From positions 25,734,481 to 25,798,480 of the forward strand of contig OY821746.1 in assembly GCA_963682055.1 (NCBI GenBank): 64,000 nucleotides of DNA, in the 5' to 3' direction. Made by a program: the position numbers and the translations under genes. This document shows positions 55,112-64,000 of the stretch, in pieces. Within the stretch, counting starts at the first letter, position 1; every line of letters begins with the position of its first letter. The notes under the pieces were generated by a model. The model had not been told where the DNA came from, did no database searches, and was given only the letters and a program-made list of their open reading frames with translations. Source of the DNA: Primula veris. Taxonomy: Eukaryota; Streptophyta; Magnoliopsida; Ericales; Primulaceae.

Positions 55112-58082
55112 ATGGATTTAGCGAATATTGGGAAGGAGAGTGAGATACTTTATTCTCAAGCTCACATCTGGAATTGCATTTTCAACTTCATAAACTCGGC
55201 TTCTCTTAAATGTGCGGTACAACTGGGTATACCCGACATTGTCCACAAACATGGAAAACCGATCACTCTTTCAGAGCTCAATGCTTGTCTCCCTATCAAT
55301 CAGGCGAAAGCTCAAAATATTCTCCGTCTAATGAACCTCCTAGTTCACTTTGGATTTTTCACCAAGGAAAGAGTCCTTGTTGAGAATAAACTAGAGGAAG
55401 ATGGATATCTGCTCGCTCCTGCCTCTCGTCTACTCCTTGAAGACGAACCCCTGAATGTTAGACCATTTTTGTTAGCCATGCTTGATCCGGTTTTGACTAA
55501 ACCGTGGGACTATATGAGTGAATGGTTTCAAAACGAGGATCTAACGCCGTTCAATACTGCTCATGGAAAGGAGTTTTGGGAATATGGTGCAGAAGAATCG
55601 AGGCTTGGAGGTTTTTTCAACGATGCTATGGCTAGTGATGCTCGGCTTGTGATAAGTGTGGTGCTTAAAAAGTGTAGGGATGTTTTCATGGGGATGAATT
55701 CGTTGGTCGATGTGGGTGGTGGTACAGGAACTGTTGCGAAAAGCATTGCCCATGCTTTTCCGGAACTAAAGTGCACTGTTTTCGACCTTCCACATGTCGT
55801 AAGTGGCTTAGAAGGTAGCAATAACTTGAGATTTGTTGGAGGTGACATGTTTGTGGAGATCCCACCCTCAGATGCTGTCATGCTAAAGGTAAGTAAAGCC
55901 ACGCATACTAATCACCTAACTAAATATATTCAAGATTATTAGCTTGTATCAGTATACAAATTTGTGATCCAGTTTAGGAACTTAGATCAGTAGTTTTCTT
56001 CATGATCACCGGTTCGCTCAAACAACAATCTTAAATCAGTATGTCTCACAAAATACATACTGGATTAATAATTTGCAAAAATTATTTGTAATTTCCAGTT
56101 ATATTTTGGGGGATTATTTTTTCATTGTTCTTTAGCAAATAATATACAAGGGACGTGGAACTCACAAGTTGACGTCCTACCTGTCATTCCATTGTCTACT
56201 TCTTTTATTGTTAAAAAAAGCAATTCACTTAAAAACGGTCACACACGACCCGCACTTTATATGTGCGGGTCCCACGTGTCAATTAACTTGATCCAAATTG
56301 AACCATTGATCTAATTTCAAAATTTCGAGGTTATCGACCCGATAACCTTATAAGAAATAGAAAGTTCTTTTTATAAGATTGCAAAAATACAAAAAAAAAA
56401 ATGTTTTATTATATAATTATTTTATTTGACTCTACAATAATAAAATTCTTGATTTGAAGATACATATAACTTTTCTAATGTTTGATTTGACGATTTATCG
56501 AGAAAAACTCTATATAAGTGGTGTATAAGTTTTTCATTTCAATCATTAAAACAAAACTCGGATTTATTTCGTCGTATCACTATCTCTCTTGATAATTCTT
56601 TATTTGTGAACATGAATGATTTTGAATTTTGTTAGAACAAACAAGAATAGTTTTATATTTGGAGAAAATATACAATCCAAATACAACCTTAAAAATGACT
56701 GTCACCATCTCCAAATTTTCTTAATAGTTGTTTCTTCTCAAATTAACATCACTCAATTTGTACAATCAATTAAGTAAGTATTAATTTTTCATTATTTGCT
56801 TAAAATTTTGTTCATAAATCGATTCATGAATGATTTTAGTTTTTATTTATTAATAAATTAAAATATTTTTAGGGCTTAATTTAGTAAATCTATGAGAAAC
56901 ATTAGGTTGTTCACAATTAAAGAATTAGCTAGATAGATACTAGTGATATGATATCCGAGTTTTGGTTTAATATTTGAAATGGAAAACGTAAGTGTATACG
57001 TAGAGTTTTTCTCGATAAATTTTCAAATTAAATAGTAAAAAAATCTTTGTATGGTCAAATCAAAAAATTTACTATTGTAGAGTCAAATTAAATAATTATA
57101 TAATAAAACAAATCTTTTTTTGTATTTTTTCAATCGTATAAAAAAAAATATTTCTTATAAGGTTATCGGGGTTAATACCCTCAAAATTTTGAAAATATAA
57201 TAATAATTCAATTTGGATGGAGTTAATTGACACGTAGGGACATATGAGGTGCGGTTCTTGTGTGCATGGCTGTTTTTAAATGAATGGGTTTTTTGTGACA
57301 TTGAAAAAAAAGAAATAACTAGGACGTTATGATTGGTGGAAGCTAGACATTTCAGTAGTGTGATTTACACATTCATAACTTCACATTGGCAAGCAAGGTG
57401 TTTGTTCCAATTAATTGAGAGCCTAAAATTCTAGCTCATTATCAATGTTCGATCCCTGTTGTCCGTAAATCAACCTACAAAAGTAAGAGTTATTAATAAA
57501 ATAAAATAAAAATTTCACATTGGCGAACTGGGAGTCTGGGCTAAACTTCATGTTGACATTCTGTTAAAGACGGGGTAGAAATTACAATCAGAAATTTTCA
57601 TTTAAAGTATATAGTAAAAATTAAATTTTCTTCCTCATAGGCGTGCTCCTTGTTATTCCCATAGGCCATAGTTGACCCTTCAAATAACTATTTCTCAACA
57701 AATTGAAAACAAAATATATATATACTAACCAATATTAAAAAACTGTCTCATATATCTTTGTGAAATTGATATGCAGTGGATATTGCACGATTGGAGCGAC
57801 GAGGAGAGTGTGAAAATATTAAAGAAATGCAAAGAAGCAATCCCGAGTAAAGAAAAAGGAGGGAAAGTAATTATCATAGACATGAAGGTAGACAACAACA
57901 AAGGTAGTGATGCCGAGTTTACTGAGACGCAACTCTTGTTTGACATGCTGATGATGATTTTAGTCACCGGAAAAGAGAGAAACGAGATGGAATGGGCAAA
58001 ACTATTTTCAGACGCAGGATTTAGTGACTATAAGATCACCCCAGTTTTAGGCATGAGGTCTCTCATAGAGGTCTATCCTTGA
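55112..58082 (+). CDS. Class I plant O-methyltransferase (COMT-like; phenolic or flavonoid substrate likely)
   Basis: Two exons, 55112-55888 and 57777-58082, with a GT-AG phase-0 intron at the position usual for this family (between the stretches MLK and WILHDW). The protein has 360 codons, normal for the family. Residues about 20-110 form the dimerisation domain (SASLKCAVQLGIPDIVHKHG; LLAPASRLLL). The SAM site is LVDVGGGTGT from residue 198. GGDMFVEIP and the catalytic His in WILHDW (His263) follow, then KVIIIDMKV, FTETQLLFDM, GKERNEMEW and the end MRSLIEVYP. It transfers methyl from SAM to a hydroxyl of a small aromatic molecule in the cytosol. Close relatives include resveratrol/flavonol OMTs, but the substrate cannot be read from sequence. 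All motifs are intact. The 1.9-kb intron holds a foldback element. Confidence 0.93.
56135..57372. mobile_element. Foldback/MULE-like element in the OMT intron
   Basis: Left arm about 56135-56535 and right arm about 57000-57372 are imperfect inverted repeats. Shared words are GACGTCCTA and its reverse in TAGGACGTTA; CACTTAAAAACGG / TTTTTAAATGAATGGG; CCCGCAC / GTGCGG; AATTAACT / AGTTAATTGACACG; TTATAAGAAATA / TATTTCTTATAAGG; TCGAGAAAAACTC / GAGTTTTTCTCGA. The loop is about 460 bp and non-coding. No target duplication could be fixed, so the outer ends are approximate. Long arms favour a MULE-type foldback. Confidence 0.6.
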
Positions 58083-59622
58083 CAAGATCAAGATACGTAC
58101 TTGATTTCCTTTCAGAATTGAATTAACGCTTTGTGTGTTTCAAGCTAGTTTATATATTTACTTCTTATTGCATTGTAATGTGTATATTGGACTATCTTAA
58201 TTAAATAAAGTTTTCATTCCTGTTTTTTCATGTTGATTTTTAGTGATATAATATGCATATCATTCATTATTTAACCTTTTATACGAAATTTTAGTAATAT
58301 GTCCTCGTTTATGAACTGATGATGCAATTGACAAATATTGTGTAATTGAGTGTATTAAATCGTTAAAGTGTCACTGAATCGTTTGTTTACAAGTTTTATC
58401 GTTGTGTAAGTATCGTAAGCAATACTGCGAGCTATATAAATAACGAGACGTGTTTAAGAGTATTGACGCGTAAAAAACGAGTTTTGTGGGCTTTCCATGA
58501 AACTCAACAATGTTTCTCTACGCCTTGAGCTAAATCGAGCTTTAAAGCACCTCAAGACAGCTTTTTTTAAAACATTGTTGTGTATCGAGGGGCGGAACCA
58601 CCACTAAATGTGTGGAGTTGCAAAAATTAGTAAAACCGCATAATATTTTTCAAATTATAAATACGGAAAGTCGGATTTTTTTTTACCTTTTTAACCATTT
58701 TTTCTTCATTTTTTTACCTTGTTTTCTTGATTAAAATGTGTTTGATTTCTATTTTTTTTCTTTTCGCTCAATTTCGACTCTCTTTTCAAACTCCCAAAAA
58801 ATCCACAACAGTAATGTTACGTGCAGTCATGTCGAAAGTTTCAGCGTTCAAAATTGACTAAAAAATAAATAAAATAGAAAGCAAAAAGATACAAAAATTA
58901 AATTTAAGAAATCAATGTATAACAAGTAAAAAGATTAAAACATGAAGGTCAAAAAATATTAAAAAAAAACTTGAAAAAACCAAACGTATATTAAATAATA
59001 GATATATACGAACAATTAAATATTTATTACACAATTTCAGTATACTCATTTCAATTAAAATAAAAACCACCAAAATTTTTTTTATAAATTTTGTTTGCAC
59101 TCACCGTTACTCTAATTATTATTTTTGTTTAATGTTTTTTAAGATGTGTGTTACGTGTCAACATGATTACTTTGTGTAAAATGTCTTTTATAATCACTTG
59201 TCTATGTTAATTTTTTAAGTATTACTTATATATTATCAACACATACAAAATTATGGCATGTTATTACATTAACAATATATAATTTTGAAAGTGGTTGCCG
59301 AAAAAAATATTTAATAGGTTGCCAAAATACCGTATATATAAATTATTATGAAAAACACTAATAAAAAAAACGAAATTGTGAGGTTGTCATGGTAACCCCT
59401 CATCACATGGGTGTGCGGCACTTGTGTGTATCACTATAATGCTATGTTTGTTTCTCAGTTATTGAAACCCAATCCGACACCAAGTCAGTCTTGGGTAAGA
59501 AATATTCTTGTTCGTATCTTGTTTCCAGTTAATGATAATGAATAGATATGTTACTAGCAAGTAGACAATTCTATTTGGAGTATGATTTATATGTAATCTT
59601 GTATACTGGAGTGATTATAACA
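56998..59622 (+). repeat. Tandem duplication block, copy A
   Basis: From ACGTAGAGTTTTTCTCG (56998) to GTGATTATAA (59622). It contains the right arm of the intronic foldback element, the end of the OMT intron, exon 2, and about 1.5 kb of 3' flank. Copy B is at 60514-63138, offset about 3,511-3,516 bp. Confidence 0.92.
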
Positions 59623-60513
59623 ATTACACAAGGCTAGATGCCATTGTTAATTTATTTCTCATAGTTTGTTTTCTCCAAATTAATTTTTATGACTGTATAA
59701 TGATTTTCTGAATATTATGCGCGCGTATACAAAAACGGTTGTTTTTCATCTTTGTTAGCCAAGTAGGAACTATGAAACAATATCCGAAAGATATATTTAC
59801 AATGTCAACAACCGGCAAGTTCAGCGGATTATATATGCCACCAATTTCGGCCTGGTCAGAATAGCAAAGGAACTTCTCTTTGAAGAAGATCAGAGTGATT
59901 TCAATTCTACATGATCATGAAGATCACTTGTGCATTCAGTACATACAATAAATGCTGATTGTAGTAACAGTTTTAAGTTATTTTAATTAGAGGTAAAATG
60001 GCAGGATGTATGGGCCGGGGAAAAGGGTATATCTCTTTATCGTGAGCATTGAGCATTTGCGTCACTAAGGTGTATTTGGTGATGTATTGGCGAATTAAAT
60101 GGTCTCAAGGATAAACTCAAACGCTTCCCGGTTTTTGTATTTCACATTTGATTTGCTTGTAAGGAAATTTCCCTATGTACAAACATTAAAACGACATGAA
60201 TGGAAGATCCAGAGAAGATAAAGAGTAACAGTCCAACTTTGAGACATCATAATATTTTCCACAGCCTCGTAAGTATCAAATATTTGGCGTATTACATCAA
60301 CACTGATTTGGTGATCGTCTGTATAATGTAAAATATTTTCACTACAAAACAGAATGAGAAAAATTAGATTAGGGGGAAAAAGCAAGTTAGGAGTAAAACT
60401 CTTTATCACAAAAAAGACCATCTCTCTCCCTCTCTAAAAAAGTATCTCTCTTAACCCATGACCCTAGCTGCCATCTGTCTCGGGTTAGAGGTGCTGATTC
60501 GGCGTTTACACTT
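59623..60513. other. Spacer between the two duplicated blocks
   Basis: About 890 bp present once. No gene is supported; an 82-codon minus-strand frame at 60173-60421 has no recognisable features. Confidence 0.6.
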
Positions 60514-63138
60514 ACGTAGAGTTTTTCTCGATAAATTTTCAAATCAAATAGTAAAAAAATCTTTGTGTGGTCAAATCAAAAAATTTACTATTGTAGAGTC
60601 AAATTAAATAATTATATAATAAAACAAATCTTTTTTTGTATTTTTCAATCGTATAAAAAAAATTCTATTTCTTATAAGGTTATCAGGGTTAATACCCTCA
60701 AAATTTTGAAAATATAATAATAATTCAATTTGGATGGAGTTAATTGACACGTAGGGACATATGAGGTGCGGTTCTTGTGTGCATGGCTGTTTTTAAATGA
60801 ATGGGTTTTTTGTGACATTGAAAAAAAAGAAATAACTAGGACGTTATGATTGGTGGAAGCTAGACTTTTCAGTAGTGTGATTTACATAACTTCACATTGG
60901 CAAGCAATGTGTTTGTTCCAATTAATTGAGAGCCTAAAATACTATCTCATTATCAATGTTCGATCCCTGTTGTCCGTAAATCAACCTATAAAAGTAAGAG
61001 TTATTAATAAAATAAAATAAATTTTTCACATTGGCGAACAGGGAGTCTAGGCTAAACTTCATGTTGACATTCTGTTAAAGGCGGGGTAGAAATTACAATC
61101 AGAAATTTTCATTTAAAGTATATAGTAAAAATTAAATTTTCTTCCTCATAGGCGTGCTCCTTGTTATTCCCATAGGCCATAGTTGACCCTTCAAATAATT
61201 ATTTCTCAACAAATTGAAAACAAAATATATATATACTAACCAATATTAAAAAACTGTCTCATATATCTTTGTGAAATTGATATGCAGTGGATATTGCACG
61301 ATTGGAGCGACGAGGAGAGTGTGAAAATATTAAAGAAATGCAAAGAAGCAATCCCGAGTAAAGAAAAAGGAGGGAAAGTAATTATCATAGACATGAAGGT
61401 AGACAACAAAAAAGGTAGTGATGCCGAGTTTACTGAGACGCAACTCTTGTTTGACATGCTGGTGATGATTTTAGTCACCGGAAAAGAGAGAAACGAGACG
61501 GAATGGGCAAAACTATTTTCAGACGCAGGATTTAGTGACTATAAGATCACCCCAGTTTTAGGCATGAGGTCTCTCATAGAGGTCTATCCTTGACAAGATC
61601 AAGATACGTACTTGATTTCCTTTCAGAATTGAATTAACGCTTTGTGTGTTTCAAGCTAGTTTATATATTTACTTCTTATTGCATTGTAATGTGTATATTG
61701 GACTATCTTAATTAAATAAAGTTTTCATTCCTGTTTTTTCATGTTGATTTTTAGTGATATAATATGCATATCATTCATTATTTAACCTTTTATACGAAAT
61801 TTTAGTAATATGTCCTCATTTATGAACTGATGATGCAATTGACAAATATTGTGTAATTGAGTGTATTAAATCGTTAAAGTGTCACTGAATCGTTTGCTTA
61901 CAAGTTTTATCGTTGCGTAAGTATAGTAAGCAATACTGCGAGCTATATAAATAACAAGACGTGTTTAAGAGTATTGACGCGTAAAAGACGAGTTTTGTGG
62001 GCTTTCCATGAAACTCAACAATGTTTCTCTACGTCTTGAGCTAAATCGAGCTTTAAAGCACCTCAAGACAGCTTTTTTTAAAACATTGTTGTGTATCGAG
62101 GGGCGGAACCACCACTAAATGTGTGGAGTTGCAAAAATTAGTAAAACCACATAATATTTTTCAAATTATAAATACGGAAAGTCGGATTTTTTTTTACCTT
62201 TTTAACCATTTTTTCTTCATTTTTTTACCTTGTTTTCTTGATTAAAATGTGTTTGATTTCTATTTTTTTCCTTTCCGCTCAATTTCGACTCTCTTTTCAA
62301 ACTTCCAAAAAATCCACAACAGTAATGTTACGTGCAGTCATGTCGAAAGTTTCAGCGTTCAAAATTGACTAAAAAATAAATAAAATAGAAAGCAAAAAGA
62401 TACAAAAATTAAATTTAAGAAATCAATGTATAACAAGTAAAAAGATTAAAACATGAAGGTCAAAAAATATATAAAAAAAAACCTTGAAAAAACCAAACTT
62501 ATATTAAATAATTGATATATACGAACAATTAAATATTTATTACACAATTTCAGTATACTCATTTCAATTAAAATAAAAACCACCAAATTTTTTTTTATAA
62601 ATTTTGTTTGCACTCACCGCTACTCTAATTATTATTTTTGTTTAATTTTTTTTAAGATGTGTGTTACGTGTCAATATGATTACTTTGTCTAAAATGTCTT
62701 TTATGATCACTTGTCTATGTTAATTTTTTAAGTATTACTTATATATTATCAGCACATACAAAATTATGGCATGTTATTACATTAACAATATATAATTTTG
62801 AAAGTGGTTGCCGAAAAAAATATTTAATAGGTTGCCAAAATACCGTATATATAAATTATTATGAAAAATACTAATAAAAAAAACGAAATTGTGAGGTTGT
62901 CGTTGCAACCCCTGATCACATGGGTGTGCGGCACTTGTGTGTATCACTATAATGCTATGTTTGTTTCTCAGTTATTGAAACCCAATCCGACACCAAGTCA
63001 GTCATGGGTAAGAAATATTCTTGTTCGTATCTTGTTTCCTGTTAATGATAATGAATAGATATGTTACTATCTAGTAGACAATTCTATTTGGAGTATGATT
63101 TATGTATATGTAATCTTGTATACCGGAGTGATTATAAT
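60514..63138 (+). repeat. Tandem duplication block, copy B
   Basis: Nearly identical to 56998-59622, with scattered substitutions and small indels (for example CACATT missing near 60884). It starts at the inner edge of the foldback right arm and lacks the left arm and OMT exon 1. Confidence 0.92.
61288..61593 (+). pseudogene. Orphan second copy of OMT exon 2
   Basis: Same 101-codon exon as 57777-58082, including the splice acceptor GATATGCAG, the catalytic His in WILHDW and the stop. It differs by three residues: N to K in VDNNKG, M to V in DMLMM and M to T in ERNEME. There is no exon 1 between it and the first copy, so it is not a complete gene. Because it keeps an intact acceptor and the same phase, it could serve as an alternative last exon for the upstream OMT transcript by skipping 57777-58082; otherwise it is a non-functional partial duplicate. 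Near identity to copy A points to a recent event. Confidence 0.85.
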
Positions 63139-63345
63139 AAGGGTCAATTTCCAAAACATACAATGTGTTATGAAATATTACCAAAATATACAACCCAAAC
63201 AAATTAGGGTAAATTTTGGATTGGTCCATGAAAACACAAGTATTTAAGAATTGGTTCATGAAACTGAAATTAATTAAGAATTGGTCTATGAAACTGAAAC
63301 TAATTAAGGATTGGTCCATTTGGTGACATCATTAAAAAAAATTTG
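63139..63345. repeat. Possible element start and 33-bp repeat
   Basis: AAGGGTCAATTTCCAAAACA at 63139 resembles the GGGGTAATTTCC end of the foldback element at 2569. It is followed by three units of GAATTGGTCCATGAAACTGA-like sequence at 63228-63320. No matching right end is visible in the window. Confidence 0.4.
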
Positions 63346-63388
63346 CTGACGTCATCAAAAACAATTAAAAAATAAATTAAATAAAAAA

Positions 63389-63685
63389 CAGTCTGAAAAA
63401 TAAACAGTCTGAAAAATAAAAAATAAAACAGTCTGAAAAATAAAAAGTCTGAAAAACAGTCTGAAAAATAAACAGTCTGAAAAATAAAAAATAAACAGTC
63501 TGAAAAATAAAAAAATAAAACAATTAAATAAAAAACAGTCTGAAAAATAAATTAATTAAAAAACAGTCTAAAAAAAAACAGTCTGAAAAATAAATTAATT
63601 AAAAAAAAAAACAGTCTGAAAAATAAAAAAAAGCAGTCTGAACAATAAAAAAAAAACAGTCTGAAAAATTAAAAAAAAACAGTCT
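63389..63685. repeat. Minisatellite of AAACAGTCTGAAAAATAAA units
   Basis: About 18 copies of ACAGTCTGAAAAATAAA with spacing from 12 to about 35 bp, caused by variable A/T filler and AATTAATT insertions. Confidence 0.9.
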
Positions 63686-63955
63686 GTAAATTATTAATTT
63701 GTACCCTACAGTTTTATACCACCCGGGTGCATTACAGGATTGATTTGCGATTGATAACATTTTTGCCCCCTAGCCCTATATGGACAGAAATCGATAAGTC
63801 CCAGATCTGTTTTCCACCAACTAACAAAGAAAGGAGAAAAACATCACAATAATGCACCCAACCTTCAAGTTAGTGAATGACTAAATCCCACAGGGAACTT
63901 CGAAGATATTTACTACTAGTTAAACTGTATATTTTAAGACAAAAAGATGTATAGG
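63686..63955. other. Intergenic, nothing recognised
   Basis: Short mixed-composition stretch without a supported ORF, RNA gene or repeat. Confidence 0.4.

Positions 63956-63958
<3 letters not shown>

Positions 63959-64000
<42 letters not shown>
63959..64000. repeat. (AT)n microsatellite at the window edge
   Basis: More than 40 bp of pure AT dinucleotide running off the end of the window. Confidence 0.95.

Noticed and set aside
55561..55902. Minus-strand ORF opposite OMT exon 1
   Set aside because: Shadow of a well-conserved enzyme exon.
60173..60421. Gene in the spacer between OMT duplication blocks
   Set aside because: 82 codons without recognisable motif, and no promoter or splice evidence.

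Overview
The window is eudicot plant nuclear DNA. It is AT-rich and intron-containing, and dominated by nested transposable elements with only two recognisable host loci. The signs of a plant are GT-AG spliced genes of plant-specific families, a Cassandra-type TRIM carrying 5S rRNA-like sequence, Stowaway MITEs, an L1-type LINE with a plant DUF4283-like ORF1, Ty1/copia and Ty3/Tat LTR elements, and long low-complexity AT tracts. The order or species cannot be fixed from the sequence; a core eudicot is the safe statement.

Layout. 1-4.6 kb is intergenic and holds a 1,969-bp foldback element (2569-4537) with a 9-bp target duplication and a roughly 20-bp minisatellite core. 4.6-8.9 kb is a repetitive leader rich in TTTTAGGGTTTTAG motifs, disrupted by a hAT-like element and two Stowaway MITEs. 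8.94-12.99 kb is a 16-exon MAK/RCK-type protein kinase gene (CDKF-4-like). 13-18.4 kb holds decayed hAT-like elements, small tandem repeats and a segment that resembles the upstream flank of the O-methyltransferase gene far to the right. 18.4-24.7 kb is a minus-strand Ty1/copia remnant pierced by a three-LTR Cassandra array with a perfect 5-bp target duplication. 24.7-31.4 kb is a decayed LINE interrupted by a second copy of a 493-496 bp hAT-like element with a tRNA-like core.

33.17-47.00 kb is the most unusual feature: a 13.8-kb LTR element of Tat type, read on the minus strand, that keeps LTRs, a tRNA-Asp-type primer binding site, gag and part of protease but has no visible reverse transcriptase, RNase H or integrase. 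Its body is instead filled on the opposite strand by a row of small coiled-coil ORFs, several with their own TATA box and poly(A) signal, plus a four-exon spliced gene with a domain resembling the 'putative gypsy type transposon' family (PF04195). It sits inside the 5' end of a broken pogo-like DNA transposon, whose transposase continues at 47.4-48.2 kb.

48.2-54 kb is AT-rich spacer with tandem repeats and two back-to-back copia fragments. 55.1-58.1 kb is a two-exon class I plant O-methyltransferase gene of 360 codons, apparently intact. Its intron carries a foldback/MULE-like element. A 2.6-kb block covering the right arm of that element, exon 2 and the 3' flank is repeated downstream (60.5-63.1 kb), leaving an orphan second exon 2 that could act as an alternative terminal exon. 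The window ends in AT-rich minisatellite and an (AT)n tract.

The two host genes are unrelated in function (signalling kinase; specialised metabolism) and nothing suggests they work together. The other coding potential belongs to mobile elements.
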